The notes under the pieces were generated by a model. The model did no database searches, was not told the DNA's origin, and was given only the letters and a program-made list of their open reading frames with translations. DNA of 64,000 nt, taken from contig NZ_JWLW01000005.1 in NCBI RefSeq assembly GCF_000808575.1, positions 1 through 64,000 on the forward strand, given 5' to 3'. Of the stretch, positions 10,285 through 20,170 are shown piece after piece. This DNA comes from Alteromonas marina (lineage in GTDB: Bacteria; Pseudomonadota; Gammaproteobacteria; Enterobacterales; Alteromonadaceae). Position 1 is the stretch's first letter. Each line of letters starts with the position of its first letter. The translations under genes were made by a program, and so were the position numbers.

Positions 10285-10353
10285 CTACCGAGTAGCTATG
10301 TAAGATCCTGACAGCTCGGTAGGCGCTTATGTGTTTCTCAATTTACACATAAG
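10285..10353 (+). repeat. Two tandem inverted repeats in the tRNA spacer
   Basis: CTACCGAG (10285-10292) with CTCGGTAG (10315-10322), then CTTATGTGT (10326-10334) with ACACATAAG (10345-10353). Both stems are perfect (8 and 9 bp). They could fold in the precursor RNA as processing or termination structures; neither is followed by a T-run. Confidence 0.6.
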
Positions 10354-10371
10354 TCTGAACAGGATTACTGT

Positions 10372-10448
10372 GGTGGGCGTAGCTCAGTTGGTAGAGCCCC
10401 GGATTGTGATTCCGGTTGTCGTGGGTTCAAGTCCCATCGTCCACCCCA
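10372..10448 (+). tRNA. tRNA-His (anticodon GTG), copy 2
   Basis: 77 nt with G at -1 and encoded CCA. It repeats copy 1 exactly by eye, including the short spacer to the following tRNA-Leu apart from a small change. Confidence 0.97.
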
Positions 10449-10455
10449 CTTTTTC

Positions 10456-10540
10456 GCGGAAGTGGTGGAATTGGTAGACACGCTGGATTTAGGTTCCAGT
10501 GCTTCACGGCGTGAGAGTTCAAGTCTCTCCTTCCGCACCA
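10456..10540 (+). tRNA. tRNA-Leu (anticodon TAG), copy 2
   Basis: 85 nt class II tRNA, same as copy 1 by eye, with encoded CCA. Confidence 0.97.
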
Positions 10541-10582
10541 TATTTAAAGCTCTCGCAGGGCTTTTCAAAAAGATATATCTGT

Positions 10583-10659
10583 CGGTGAGTGGCGCAGCTT
10601 GGTAGCGCACTTGTTTTGGGTACAAGGGGTCGCAGGTTCAAATCCTGTCTCACCGACCA
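10583..10659 (+). tRNA. tRNA-Pro (anticodon TGG), copy 3
   Basis: 77 nt, same sequence as the other two tRNA-Pro genes. Last gene of the cluster. No convincing terminator hairpin was found behind it; the following bases are T- and C-rich. Confidence 0.97.
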
Positions 10660-10791
10660 TTATCTTTCTCTCCTCTTTATTCATTGCTCAATAAATTCGC
10701 ATAAATTCCGTCTTTTTCGCTATTTAGGCTATTAGTTTCGCTATTTGGTCAAAATGCGTTCAAATGGTTGTTACAAACTTGTGTTTGCCTC

Positions 10792-10820
10792 TCGACTCTT
10801 GTGGTATGCGGCTGTATACT
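10792..10820 (+). promoter_or_regulatory. Candidate promoter for tig
   Basis: TCGACT (10792-10797), 17 bp, TATACT (10815-10820). A second candidate, TTGACA at 10865-10870 with TTTGAT 17 bp on, lies closer to the gene. Either leaves a long untranslated leader. 10660-11005 otherwise holds no gene. Confidence 0.5.
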
Positions 10821-11005
10821 ACCGCGTCTTTTTTTAACCAGTACGTTTGTTTCAGGTTGGCTTTTTGACACAACTTCGTGTCCTAACTTTGATTTTATAA
10901 ACGTCGAATAACGACCTCTACCCCGGAGTGATATGCAATCAATGCATGACGGGAGAGGGGATTGAGAACAAAACGCCTATAGAGGCGTATAGTTGAGGTA
11001 ACATA

Positions 11006-12310
11006 ATGCAAGTTTCAGTCGAGACGACCCAGGGTTTAGAACGCCGTCTTACTATCACCGTTCCATCTGACACGGTTGATTCAGCAGTTAAGTCACGCCT
11101 ACAGCAGTTGGCAAAAACACAACGCATCAACGGCTTCCGTCCAGGTAAAGTTCCTGTAAGCGTAATCAAAAAGCGTTTCGGCCAAGCTGTTCGCCAAGAA
11201 GTTGCTGGCGATGTTATGCAGCAAAACTTCTACCAAGCTGTGATTCAAGAAAAAATTCAGCCTGCTGGTATGCCGAAGTTTGAACTGACTAAAGACGAAG
11301 ACGGTCAGGACCTAGAATTCACAGCATCTTTCGAAGTTTACCCAGAAGTAGAAGTGAAAGGTGTTAGCGATATCGAAATCGAAAAGCCAGTAGTAGAAAT
11401 TACTGACGAAGATTTAGATAACATGATGGAAACACTTCAGAAGCAGCACGCAACTTGGAAAGAAGTTAAGCGTAAAGCGAAGAAAGACGACAAAGTTATC
11501 ATCGACTTCGTTGGTTCTATCGACGGTGAAGAGTTTGAAGGTGGTAAAGCAGAAGACTTCGCTCTTGAGCTAGGTAAAGAGCGCATGATCCCAGGTTTCG
11601 AAAAGCCACTTGTTGGTGCGAAAGCGGGTGAAGAAGTGACTATCGAAGTAACTTTCCCTGAAGACTACCACGCAGAAAACCTAAAAGGTAAAGATGCAGT
11701 TTTCCAAACTACCGTTAAGAAAGTAGAAGGCCTAAACCTTCCAAAAGTTGACGAAGAGTTTGCTAAACTATTCGGTGTTGAAGAAGGCGGAGTTGACGCG
11801 CTTAAAGCAGAAGTTCGTAAGAACATGCAGCGTGAACTAAATCAAACGCTAAAAGCGCAAGTTAAAGAAGACGTTATTGCTAAGCTAGTTGAAGCTAACG
11901 AGATTGATATTCCTCAAGCGCTAATCGATCAAGAAGTGAACGCACTTCGCGAGCAAGCTAAACAACGTTTCAGCCAACAAGGCGGTGGTCAGAACCTTCC
12001 AGACCTACCTGCTGAATTGTTTACTGACAACGCTAAACGTCGTGTATCTATTGGTCTTCTTCTAGGTGAAGTGATCAAGCAGAACGAACTTAAAGCAGAC
12101 GAAGCTAAAGTTAACGAGATGATCGAAACTGCTGCTTCAGCGTATGAAGATCCGCAAGAAGTTGTTGATTACTACAACAACAACCAAGAGCTTATGCAAC
12201 AAATGCAGAACGTTGCACTAGAAGAACAAGCTATTGAGTGGGTTCTTGAGCAAGCAAAAGTTACCGAAGTAACTAAAGCTTTTGACGAGGTTATGAACAA
12301 ACAGGCGTAA
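11006..12310 (+). CDS. tig: Trigger factor, ribosome-associated chaperone and prolyl isomerase
   Basis: 434 residues, the usual size. It binds the ribosome near the nascent-chain exit and shields new polypeptides. The ribosome-docking signature GFRPGK is at 43-48 in the N-terminal domain. An FKBP-like isomerase domain (about 150-245, with [16 protein letters not shown]) follows, then the helical C-terminal arms. The GAGG ribosome site precedes ATG 11006. It heads the tig-clpP-clpX-lon block, but a strong terminator right behind it suggests its transcript mostly ends there. Confidence 0.98.
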   Translation: MQVSVETTQGLERRLTITVPSDTVDSAVKSRLQQLAKTQRINGFRPGKVPVSVIKKRFGQAVRQEVAGDVMQQNFYQAVIQEKIQPAGMPKFELTKDEDGQDLEFTASFEVYPEVEVKGVSDIEIEKPVVEITDEDLDNMMETLQKQHATWKEVKRKAKKDDKVIIDFVGSIDGEEFEGGKAEDFALELGKERMIPGFEKPLVGAKAGEEVTIEVTFPEDYHAENLKGKDAVFQTTVKKVEGLNLPKVDEEFAKLFGVEEGGVDALKAEVRKNMQRELNQTLKAQVKEDVIAKLVEANEIDIPQALIDQEVNALREQAKQRFSQQGGGQNLPDLPAELFTDNAKRRVSIGLLLGEVIKQNELKADEAKVNEMIETAASAYEDPQEVVDYYNNNQELMQQMQNVALEEQAIEWVLEQAKVTEVTKAFDEVMNKQA

Positions 12311-12351
12311 TTTTTTACTGTCTGATTGACATTACTTGTCAGCAACTGCTT

Positions 12352-12380
12352 AAATGCTCGGAGCCTTCCGAGCATTTTTG
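12352..12380 (+). terminator. tig terminator
   Basis: AAATGCTCGG-agcctt-CCGAGCATTT, a perfect 10-bp stem, followed by TTGTTTTT. Confidence 0.88.
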
Positions 12381-12408
12381 TTTTTAACGCTAGATAATCA
12401 AGGTAGCT

Positions 12409-13038
12409 ATGACTAATACCCCGTTTGACCCAATGAATGCACTTGTTCCTATGGTTGTTGAGCAAACCTCTAAAGGTGAGCGCTCATACGACATTTATTC
12501 TCGCCTATTGAAAGAAAACGTAATTTTCTTGGTAGGACAAGTTGAAGATCACATGGCCAACCTCATCGTTGCTCAAATGTTGTTCTTAGAAGCTGAAAAC
12601 CCAGAGAAAGATATTTTCTTATACATTAACTCACCAGGCGGTTCGGTAACTGCTGGCATGGCAATTTACGATACGATGAAGTTTATAAAGCCAGACGTGA
12701 GTACAGTATGTATGGGCCAAGCTGCAAGCATGGGCGCCTTTCTACTATCTGCAGGAGCAAAAGGTAAGCGCTACTGTCTACCTAACTCGCGCGTAATGAT
12801 TCACCAACCGCTTGGTGGCTTCCAAGGTCAGGCATCTGATTTTGAAATTCACGCGAAAGAAATTCTGTCTATTAAAGAGAAATTGAATCGCCTTATGGCG
12901 GACCATACTGGTCAAGACTATGAAAAAGTCGCGCGTGACACAGACCGTGATAACTTCTTGAGTGCAACTGAGGCAAAAGAATATGGCCTTGTTGACCAAG
13001 TTTTAGCAAATCGATCTGACGTAGCCGCAACTAAGTAG
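12409..13038 (+). CDS. clpP: ATP-dependent Clp protease proteolytic subunit
   Basis: Serine protease that forms the double heptameric chamber fed by ClpX or ClpA. 209 residues. The triad is intact: S107 in GQAASMGA, H132 in [10 protein letters not shown] and D181 in RDTDRDNF, each offset by four from E. coli numbering, so a short propeptide is likely. TTGACA at 12326-12331 with TTAAAT 18 bp on could be its own promoter, overlapping the tig terminator. clpX follows after 74 bases on the same strand. Confidence 0.98.
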   Translation: MTNTPFDPMNALVPMVVEQTSKGERSYDIYSRLLKENVIFLVGQVEDHMANLIVAQMLFLEAENPEKDIFLYINSPGGSVTAGMAIYDTMKFIKPDVSTVCMGQAASMGAFLLSAGAKGKRYCLPNSRVMIHQPLGGFQGQASDFEIHAKEILSIKEKLNRLMADHTGQDYEKVARDTDRDNFLSATEAKEYGLVDQVLANRSDVAATK

Positions 13039-13112
13039 TATAGTTATAGTATACCTGAGCCAGTGCACAGCACGTTTTGGTTTTCGGCTCAGGCAAGGCA
13101 GAGGCAAAAGTA

Positions 13113-14387
13113 ATGAGTGATAAGCAAAGCGGTGACGGTGATAACAAGCTACTGTACTGTTCGTTTTGTGGCAAAAGCCAACACGAAGTAAGAAAGTTAA
13201 TAGCAGGCCCGTCGGTTTTCATTTGCGACGAGTGTGTTGAGTTATGTAACGATATCATTCGCGAAGAAATTAAGGAAATCGCGCCTAAGCAAAAGCAGGA
13301 CGCTTTACCTAAACCAAGTGAAATTCATGCTCACCTAGACGATTACGTTATTGGGCAAGAACATGCAAAGAAGGTATTATCAGTAGCGGTGTATAACCAC
13401 TACAAGCGCTTGCGCAATGGCGATGTTCACGAAGGCGTAGAACTTGGCAAAAGTAATATTTTGTTAATAGGACCTACTGGTAGTGGTAAAACGCTGCTAG
13501 CGGAAACCCTAGCGCGTTTACTCGACGTTCCATTTACCATGGCTGACGCAACCACGCTAACTGAAGCTGGCTACGTGGGCGAAGATGTTGAGAACATCAT
13601 CCAAAAGTTACTGCAGAAGTGCGACTATGACGTTGAGAAAGCGCAGCGCGGAATTGTTTACATAGATGAAATCGATAAGATTTCTCGTAAGTCAGACAAT
13701 CCATCTATTACTCGAGATGTATCGGGTGAAGGTGTTCAGCAAGCACTGCTTAAGTTAATCGAAGGTACGGTTGCGTCTGTTCCTCCGCAGGGTGGGCGTA
13801 AACATCCACAGCAGGAATTCTTGCAGGTTGATACCTCTAAGATATTGTTCATCTGTGGTGGTGCGTTTGCTGGTCTTGATAAAGTTATTGAGCAACGCGC
13901 ACAAAAAGACACGGGTATTGGATTTGGTGCTACGGTTAAGTCGAAAGACAATAGCAAACAAATCAGTGAACTGTTTAAGCAAGTTGAGCCTGAAGACTTA
14001 GTGAAATATGGTTTGATACCAGAGTTCATTGGTCGTCTACCGGTTGTAACAAGCCTCGAAGAGTTGAATGAAGAAGCATTAATTCAAATTTTACGCGAGC
14101 CAAAGAATGCAATCACCAAGCAATATGGTGCACTGTTCTCAATGGAAGATGTAGAGCTAGAGTTCCGTGACGATGCACTTAATGCTATTGCTAAAAAGGC
14201 AATGGATCGTAAGACAGGTGCACGTGGTCTTCGCTCAATCGTTGAAGCGGTTTTGCTTGATACTATGTACGACCTTCCTTCAATGGAAGACGTGAGCAAA
14301 GTTGTTATTGATGAAACCGTTATTCGCGGTGAATCAAAACCTATCTTGATTTACGACAGCAATGAAAAGAAAGCCGCCTCTGAATAG
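13113..14387 (+). CDS. clpX: ClpX, ATPase and specificity subunit of Clp protease
   Basis: AAA+ unfoldase that delivers substrates to ClpP. The ATG at 13113 gives [11 protein letters not shown] and 424 residues, matching the family; an upstream TTG frame adds 12 unrelated residues. The zinc-binding domain has C16, C19, C38 and C41. Walker A GPTGSGKT is at 120-127, and Walker B VYIDEIDK, sensor and [10 protein letters not shown] motifs follow. A strong terminator follows, so lon is a separate unit. Confidence 0.98.
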   Translation: MSDKQSGDGDNKLLYCSFCGKSQHEVRKLIAGPSVFICDECVELCNDIIREEIKEIAPKQKQDALPKPSEIHAHLDDYVIGQEHAKKVLSVAVYNHYKRLRNGDVHEGVELGKSNILLIGPTGSGKTLLAETLARLLDVPFTMADATTLTEAGYVGEDVENIIQKLLQKCDYDVEKAQRGIVYIDEIDKISRKSDNPSITRDVSGEGVQQALLKLIEGTVASVPPQGGRKHPQQEFLQVDTSKILFICGGAFAGLDKVIEQRAQKDTGIGFGATVKSKDNSKQISELFKQVEPEDLVKYGLIPEFIGRLPVVTSLEELNEEALIQILREPKNAITKQYGALFSMEDVELEFRDDALNAIAKKAMDRKTGARGLRSIVEAVLLDTMYDLPSMEDVSKVVIDETVIRGESKPILIYDSNEKKAASE

Positions 14388-14402
14388 TCGCTGTTTTCTA
14401 TA

Positions 14403-14428
14403 AAAAAAGGTCCTCCGGGACCTTTTTT
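14403..14428 (+). terminator. clpX terminator
   Basis: AAAAAAGGTCC-tccg-GGACCTTTTTT. GC core of five pairs extended by A/T pairs and ending in six T. Confidence 0.88.
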
Positions 14429-14661
14429 GTTTTTAGCGTGAAATACATATAATTTTTTGATTATCGAGTTGCTTGCCCGTTCGCTTACCTTGAAGCGGAC
14501 GATATTTAAGCAATTAATGCGTCTCATGCTATCCTTTCTACTAGATTTTTGAGTTTACTGTTGCCATTCAAAGCAAAATCGATAATGGTTATATTAAGGT
14601 CAATAGGCCCTAGAGCAGGGAAGGTAAGGTTAAGGAATTAACGCACTTTAATAAGTTTCGA

Positions 14662-14689
14662 TTGAACTTTGCTCTTGCATCCCCATATA
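14662..14689 (+). promoter_or_regulatory. Sigma-32 (heat-shock) type promoter of lon
   Basis: TTGAA (14662-14666), 14-bp gap, CCCCATATA (14681-14689). The second box is the same as the hallmark heat-shock -10 element in front of E. coli lon. It lies 33 bases before the lon ATG. The rest of the 334-base gap 14388-14721 holds no gene. Confidence 0.8.
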
Positions 14690-14721
14690 AAAATGACATT
14701 TCAAACTAATTGAGAACAAGT

Positions 14722-17073
14722 ATGACAGTTGAGCGTGAAAATCGCATTGAAATTCCTGTGCTTGCCTTGCGGGACGTGGTTGTTTACCCGCATATGGTCA
14801 TACCCCTATTTGTTGGGCGTGAGAAATCAATTCGTTGTCTAGAAGCGGCAATGGATAATGACAAACAAATTTTTCTAGTAGCACAAAAAGACGCTGGCGT
14901 AGATGAGCCTGAAGCGGACGACATCTATACCGTCGGTACTATTGCTACTATTCTTCAACTTCTGAAACTACCTGACGGTACGGTGAAAGTGCTGGTAGAA
15001 GGTAGTGTACGCGGCGAAATTGAAAGCTATAAGCAATCAGAGCCGTTCTTTGTTGCTAATGTAGACAAACTAACTGATGAAGAGATTGATGAGAGCGAAC
15101 AAGAAGTCTTGATTCGCTCAGCAGTTTCGCAGTTTGAAGGTTACGTGAAACTGAATAAGAAAATTCCACCAGAAGTGCTTACGTCACTAAATGGTATTGA
15201 AGACGCGGCCCGCTTGGCAGACACCATGGCTGCCCATATGCCACTTAAGCTTACTGAAAAGCAAAAAGTGTTAGAGATGCAGGGCGTTAATGAGCGTCTT
15301 GAATATCTGATGGCGCTGATGGAAGGCGAAATTGATTTGCTGCAGGTCGAAAAGAAAATTCGTACCCGCGTTAAAAAGCAAATGGAAAAGAGCCAGCGCG
15401 AGTACTACTTGAATGAGCAGATGAAGGCTATTCAGAAAGAGTTGGGTGAACTGGATGACGCACCTGACGAATTTGAAGCGTTATCTAAAAAGATAGCAGA
15501 CGCTAAAATGCCTAAAGAAGCGGAAGATAAAGCGAAAGCTGAACTTCAAAAGCTTAAGATGATGTCACCAATGTCTGCAGAAGCTACCGTACTTCGAAGC
15601 TACATTGAATGGCTGACTAACGTGCCGTGGAACAAGCGCTCGCCGGTGAAGAAAGATCTTTCCCGCGCAGAAGGTGTGCTTAACGAAGACCACTACGGCC
15701 TTGAGAAAGTGAAAGAGCGCATTCTTGAGTATTTAGCCGTTCAGCAGCGTGTTAAGAAGCTAAAAGGCCCAATTCTGTGTCTTGTTGGCCCTCCAGGTGT
15801 AGGTAAAACTTCACTAGGCCAGTCAATTGCTAAAGCGACAGGTCGCAAATATGTGCGTATGGCACTAGGTGGCGTGCGTGACGAAGCTGAAATCCGTGGT
15901 CACCGTCGTACTTACATTGGTTCATTGCCAGGTAAGCTAGTTCAAAAAATGGCGAAAGTAGGGGTTAAAAACCCGCTCTTCCTACTTGATGAAATCGATA
16001 AGATGTCATCAGATATGCGAGGCGACCCAGCGTCAGCGCTGCTTGAAGTACTAGATCCAGAGCAAAACAATAGCTTTAGTGATCATTATCTGGAAGTCGA
16101 CTACGACCTGTCCGACGTTATGTTCGTAGCCACCTCTAACAGCATGAATATTCCAGGCCCGTTACTTGACCGTATGGAAGTGATTCGTCTATCTGGCTAC
16201 ACAGAAGATGAAAAACTCAACATTGCAAAGAACCATTTAATTGGTAAGCAAATGGAACGCAATGGGCTTAAAGCGAAGGAGTTGGAAATTACCGATTCTG
16301 CCGTTATCGGTATGATTCGATACTATACCCGTGAAGCCGGGGTTCGTAGCTTAGAGCGCGAAGTATCGAAGGTATGCCGTAAAGCCGTGAAAGATATTTT
16401 GCTTAAGAAAAGCAAAGACAAAGTAGTCGTAACACAGGATAACCTTAAGGACTATCTTGGCGTTCAACGCTTTGACTACGGTAAAGCCGATAAAGACAAT
16501 CAAATTGGCCAAGTTACAGGACTTGCTTGGACGCAGGTAGGTGGTGACTTACTGACCATTGAAACAACGTCGGTTCCGGGCAAAGGCAAAATGACATCAA
16601 CGGGTTCGTTAGGTGATGTCATGCAAGAGTCTATTAAGGCTGCTATGACGGTGGTAAGAAGTCGTGCAGAAAAGCTTCGCATAAACGATGACTTCTATGA
16701 GAAACGTGATATTCACGTGCACGTACCTGAAGGTGCTACGCCGAAAGATGGCCCTAGCGCAGGTATTGCAATGTGCACTGCACTTGTCTCGTCACTTACG
16801 GGTAACCCTGTGAAGTGCGATGTAGCCATGACCGGTGAAATCACCCTACGTGGTGAGGTGCTTGCTATTGGTGGACTTAAAGAAAAGCTACTAGCAGCAC
16901 ATCGAGGCGGCATTAAAACTGTCGTTATTCCAAAAGATAACGAACGTGATCTGGAAGAAATACCAGATAACGTGAAAAAAGATTTATCAATTCACCCAGT
17001 TAAATGGATTGATGAAGTGCTTGATATTGCGCTTCAAGAGCCTGTTGAAAGCTTTGAAGTGGTTAAAAAATAA
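14722..17073 (+). CDS. lon: ATP-dependent Lon protease
   Basis: Cytoplasmic AAA+ serine protease degrading misfolded and regulatory proteins. The ATG at 14722 gives [13 protein letters not shown] and 783 residues. Order: N-terminal substrate domain to ~300, Walker [10 protein letters not shown], Walker [10 protein letters not shown], then the protease domain with the Ser-Lys dyad S679 (KDGPSAG) and K722 (LKEKL), at E. coli positions. Expected to be heat-inducible from the promoter just upstream. Confidence 0.98.
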   Translation: MTVERENRIEIPVLALRDVVVYPHMVIPLFVGREKSIRCLEAAMDNDKQIFLVAQKDAGVDEPEADDIYTVGTIATILQLLKLPDGTVKVLVEGSVRGEIESYKQSEPFFVANVDKLTDEEIDESEQEVLIRSAVSQFEGYVKLNKKIPPEVLTSLNGIEDAARLADTMAAHMPLKLTEKQKVLEMQGVNERLEYLMALMEGEIDLLQVEKKIRTRVKKQMEKSQREYYLNEQMKAIQKELGELDDAPDEFEALSKKIADAKMPKEAEDKAKAELQKLKMMSPMSAEATVLRSYIEWLTNVPWNKRSPVKKDLSRAEGVLNEDHYGLEKVKERILEYLAVQQRVKKLKGPILCLVGPPGVGKTSLGQSIAKATGRKYVRMALGGVRDEAEIRGHRRTYIGSLPGKLVQKMAKVGVKNPLFLLDEIDKMSSDMRGDPASALLEVLDPEQNNSFSDHYLEVDYDLSDVMFVATSNSMNIPGPLLDRMEVIRLSGYTEDEKLNIAKNHLIGKQMERNGLKAKELEITDSAVIGMIRYYTREAGVRSLEREVSKVCRKAVKDILLKKSKDKVVVTQDNLKDYLGVQRFDYGKADKDNQIGQVTGLAWTQVGGDLLTIETTSVPGKGKMTSTGSLGDVMQESIKAAMTVVRSRAEKLRINDDFYEKRDIHVHVPEGATPKDGPSAGIAMCTALVSSLTGNPVKCDVAMTGEITLRGEVLAIGGLKEKLLAAHRGGIKTVVIPKDNERDLEEIPDNVKKDLSIHPVKWIDEVLDIALQEPVESFEVVKK

Positions 17074-17085
17074 CAGAATGTCTAA

Positions 17086-17126
17086 GCTGTACCCCTTTAT
17101 TTTAAAGGCGTACAGCCACATTTTTT
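17086..17126 (+). terminator. lon terminator
   Basis: GCTGTAC at 17086-17092 pairs with GTACAGC at 17110-17116. The stem extends inward (CCTTT/AAAGG) past one mismatch, with an A/T loop and six T at 17121-17126. A second hairpin (AAAGCCC ... GGGCTTT) follows at about 17175-17203. Confidence 0.75.
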
Positions 17127-17303
17127 CTATAAATTTGCAATAATTGATTAAAAAGTGCGCATTAGGCAAAAGAAAAGCCCATTTTTTTAAAAATAGGGCT
17201 TTCATGTCGCAAAAGTTGTGTTACCTTTAAGTGGTATTCGCTTGAAGCCTTGCCACAAAAGGGATTGCAGCGATTCATTTAAAAAGTTAATTATTTGTGA
17301 CTG

Positions 17304-17336
17304 AAGCTTGATGTTAACAATCAAGCTTGCTATAAC
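17304..17336 (+). promoter_or_regulatory. hupB promoter overlapped by a palindrome
   Basis: TTGATG (17308-17313), 17 bp, TATAAC (17331-17336). A perfect 9-bp inverted repeat, AAGCTTGAT (17304-17312) and ATCAAGCTT (17320-17328), covers the -35 box and much of the spacer, which suggests an operator. Confidence 0.65.
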
Positions 17337-17393
17337 GTCCAAGCAAAATCGTTTTGGACAAACAGTATAATAACAATCGAAGGGGATCTAATT

Positions 17394-17666
17394 GTGAACA
17401 AGTCTCAACTTATCGACCAAATCGCTGCTGGTGCAGACATTTCTAAAGCAGCTGCTGGCCGCGCTCTTGATGCATTCACTGACTCAGTAACTGCGGCGCT
17501 TAAAGACGGCGACCAAGTTGCACTAGTAGGCTTTGGTACTTTCTCAGTTCGCGAACGTTCAGCTCGCAGTGGCCGTAACCCACAAACTGGTGAGACTATT
17601 CAGATTTCAGCAGCGAAAGTTCCATCTTTCAAAGCTGGTAAAGCACTGAAAGACGCTTGTAACTAA
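17394..17666 (+). CDS. hupB: DNA-binding protein HU-beta
   Basis: Nucleoid-associated histone-like protein of 90 residues, acting as a homo- or heterodimer that bends DNA. Recognised by [11 protein letters not shown], the [13 protein letters not shown] turn and the DNA-clasping arm [11 protein letters not shown]. The start is GTG at 17394, with AAGGGGAT six to ten bases upstream. Own promoter and terminator, so monocistronic, between lon and ppiD as in E. coli. Confidence 0.98.
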   Translation: MNKSQLIDQIAAGADISKAAAGRALDAFTDSVTAALKDGDQVALVGFGTFSVRERSARSGRNPQTGETIQISAAKVPSFKAGKALKDACN

Positions 17667-17681
17667 GCAAAAAAATTATAG

Positions 17682-17713
17682 AAAAAGGCGATGGCTAGTC
17701 CATCGCCTTTTTT
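17682..17713 (+). terminator. hupB terminator
   Basis: AAAAAGGCGATGG-ctagt-CCATCGCCTTTTT, a perfect 13-bp stem ending in T. Confidence 0.92.
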
Positions 17714-17733
17714 ATTTCTAAAACAAAGAATTC

Positions 17734-17771
17734 AATATTGGGGTCAGAGTAATGACTCTGACCCCAATATT
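17734..17771 (+). repeat. REP-like perfect palindrome
   Basis: A 17-bp arm at 17734-17750 (core GGGGTCAGAGT) and its exact complement at 17755-17771 (core ACTCTGACCCC), separated by AATG. It lies directly behind the hupB terminator and has no T-run, so it is not needed for termination. GGGGTCAGAG palindromes resemble the REP elements mobilised by IS200-like REP-associated transposases. No transposase gene is in this window. The remaining bases up to ppiD include a TATAAT at 17893-17898 but no gene. Confidence 0.75.
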
Positions 17772-17978
17772 TTAAGAGTGGAAATAACCCGTTGAGGCAT
17801 GCCGAGTTTTTTTCATGCCTACGCAGTATCTGGACTTAACGAAAGACAACACAAATAGTGTGTTTTGGCGTTTATATTCGGCGGCATTGGGTTATAATCA
17901 GCGCTTATTTTACCTCGCATTCACTAATTTGTGTTGTTTTGAGGTAACGGTAGTAAGCAACGGAGTTGAAGAACAATC

Positions 17979-19871
17979 ATGCTAGAAAGAATCAGAGAAG
18001 GTTCTCAAGGCCCATGGGCGATGGCGATTATCGCGCTTATCGTTTTAAGTTTCGTATTCGCAGGTGTAGGTAGCTACCTAACATCATCAGGTACTACTGC
18101 AGTAGCTACTGTAAACGGCGAAGAAATTTCGGCACAAGAACTAGAGCGTGCATATCAAAATCAGCGTGCACAAATGGAGTCACAATACGGCGAAAGCATC
18201 GCACAGCTTTTCTCTAGTGAGCAATATCTTGCAGATTTTAGAAGAAATGTATTGGACAGGCTGATTGCTGAAAAACTAATTCAGCAACAAGCGGCAGACA
18301 TGGGTTTACGTGTAAGTGACGAGCAAATTCGCGAAACCATAGTACAAATGCCTGAGTTCCAGTTTGGTGGTCAGTTTGATAACGAACGTTTTCAAGCCAT
18401 TCTTCGTCAAAACGGTTTTCAAGTAGCCGATTTCCGTGACTATCTGCGCGTTCAAATGACACAAAACCAGTTGGCTGCAGCGCTAACGAATTCTTCATTT
18501 GCGTTGGACGGTGAAGTACAGCAAGCGAATGCGCTACAGCGCCAAACTCGTGATGCGAAATACGTGCTAGTGAGCTCTGATGAATTTGCCGGCTCAATAG
18601 AAGTGACAGATGCGGATATAGAAGCTTTTTACAACAACAATATTGCCTCTTTCGATACGGACGAACAGGTCAAGCTTGCTTATGTGAAACTAAGTGTTGA
18701 AGACTTAAAAGGTCGCGTTTCTGTCGAAGAAGAAGCGGTTCGCACGTATTACGAAAATAACCTAGGAAGCTACGGCAAAGAAGAAGAGCGCCGTGTTTCT
18801 CATATTCTTATCGAAGCAGGTGATGATAAGGATGCTGCGAAAGCAAAAGCAGAATCATTAAAAGCAGAACTCGACAACGGTGCAGACTTTGCGGCCCTTG
18901 CTGAAGCAAATTCTGATGATACGTTCTCTGCTGAAAATGGCGGTGATCTAGATTTCATTACGCCAGAAATGATGGACCCAGCGTTTGATGAAGCAGCTTT
19001 TGCTTTACAAAATGTTGGCGATGTATCCGACGTAGTTGAAACCGAGTTTGGTTTTCACATCATCAAGTTGACAGACTTAAAAGAAGCACAAGTTAAATCT
19101 TTCGATGAAGTAGCGGGTGAGATACGCGATACGCTACTTTATGACGCGGCAATGGAAAAGTACTTTGAGCTTCAAAATACGTTAGCTGAAATTGCCTTTG
19201 AAGTACCTGACACGCTTGAAGACGCGGCTAATGCTGTAGATCTTCCTATACAAGAGTCTGTTCTTTTCAGTCGTAATACGGCACCTGCCGAACTAAGCTT
19301 CCCTGGCTTGCTAGATGTTGCTTTCTCTTCAGAGCTAGTTGAAGAAGGCCTAAACAGCGATATCATTGAGCTAGATGATGAAACGGTAGTAGTTGCGCGC
19401 GTTATTGAGCATGAACCTCAACGTACTCAGTCGCTAGATGAAGTTCGCGAAGGAATTGAAGCATCAGTAAAAGCGGAAAAAGCGAAAGAAGCTGCAGAAG
19501 CTTGGGCGTTTGATATCGCACAAAAAGTACGTGCCGGAGAAAGCGTTGAAAGTGAGCTAGCTGAAAAGTCTGTGTCTTGGGAAACAGCAGCTGCTGTTCC
19601 AAGAGCTGGCGGTACACTTGCACGTGCATTAGTTGACACGCTTTTCTCTCTTGCCCTTGAAGGCGAAGATAAAGTTGATGTTGCAACAACGGTAAACGGT
19701 GACGTTGCTGTTGTTATGCTTGAAAACGTTAACGCAGCACCAGAGCTTGAGAATGAGTTGGGTGAAAGCCTGAAGCAGCGTCTTGCTCAGGTACAAGGCC
19801 AGCGCGTTTATCAACAATATATTGATGCGCTTCGCGCAAATGCAGAAGTGACTATCTCACAGACCTTATAA
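17979..19871 (+). CDS. ppiD: Periplasmic chaperone / peptidyl-prolyl isomerase-like PpiD
   Basis: Inner-membrane-anchored SurA-like protein that assists proteins leaving the Sec translocon. 630 residues. One N-terminal membrane segment (about 14-36) holds the rest in the periplasm. A SurA-type N-terminal chaperone region follows, then one parvulin domain (about 265-360, beginning RRVSHILIEA), then a helical C-terminal part. Classic parvulin catalytic residues are not obvious, as in other PpiD proteins thought to be inactive as isomerases. Confidence 0.95.
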   Translation: MLERIREGSQGPWAMAIIALIVLSFVFAGVGSYLTSSGTTAVATVNGEEISAQELERAYQNQRAQMESQYGESIAQLFSSEQYLADFRRNVLDRLIAEKLIQQQAADMGLRVSDEQIRETIVQMPEFQFGGQFDNERFQAILRQNGFQVADFRDYLRVQMTQNQLAAALTNSSFALDGEVQQANALQRQTRDAKYVLVSSDEFAGSIEVTDADIEAFYNNNIASFDTDEQVKLAYVKLSVEDLKGRVSVEEEAVRTYYENNLGSYGKEEERRVSHILIEAGDDKDAAKAKAESLKAELDNGADFAALAEANSDDTFSAENGGDLDFITPEMMDPAFDEAAFALQNVGDVSDVVETEFGFHIIKLTDLKEAQVKSFDEVAGEIRDTLLYDAAMEKYFELQNTLAEIAFEVPDTLEDAANAVDLPIQESVLFSRNTAPAELSFPGLLDVAFSSELVEEGLNSDIIELDDETVVVARVIEHEPQRTQSLDEVREGIEASVKAEKAKEAAEAWAFDIAQKVRAGESVESELAEKSVSWETAAAVPRAGGTLARALVDTLFSLALEGEDKVDVATTVNGDVAVVMLENVNAAPELENELGESLKQRLAQVQGQRVYQQYIDALRANAEVTISQTL

Positions 19872-19924
19872 GCACTGCTGCGTAAAAGCTGTCGCTGTAA
19901 CTAGCAGTGACACCGGTAAATACT

Positions 19925-19961
19925 AAAAAGCCAGCCTCTTTCATAGATGCTGGCTTTTTTT
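19925..19961 (+). terminator. ppiD terminator
   Basis: AAAAAGCCAGC at 19925-19935 pairs with GCTGGCTTTTT at 19949-19959 and ends in a T-run. Confidence 0.88.
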
Positions 19962-19997
19962 ATACAACACAGTGGTTGAGTGCTTGTTTGAAGTGCG

Positions 19998-20170
19998 TTA
20001 GTTCGTTAAGAACAGCATTAGTGTATAAAATGCCGCAATAACACCCGATAACACGAAAATGTACAGAAACCCTTGCTTGCCTTGCTCCAGAGTGTATTTA
20101 TTGGCTTGTAAATAGCCAAACCAGAGTAGTGACAAAATAAGGGGTATTAAAACAATGATTTTTAACACAG
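19998..20170 (-). CDS. Small two-helix membrane protein, frame interrupted at its start
   Basis: On the minus strand a 56-codon frame ending at 19998 encodes two hydrophobic segments (begins KKIIVLIPLILSLLWFGYLQ, later FLYIFVLSGVIAAFYTLMLF) around a charged ANKYTLEQGKQG loop, which looks like a real small membrane protein. That frame has no ATG/GTG/TTG at its expected start; the first codon is GTT. A GTG at 20170, seven bases after a good AAAGAAAGG ribosome site, is in the neighbouring frame and meets a stop after seven codons. Between them is a run of seven A, so a -1 shift or one extra A would join them. It may be a slippage-expressed gene, a recent frameshift, or use a rare start. Function unknown. 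Confidence 0.45.

Noticed and set aside
13771-14001. Long alternative frames inside clpX, ppiD, lon and other genes
   Set aside because: They overlap strongly conserved genes in other frames and carry no ribosome sites or family features.
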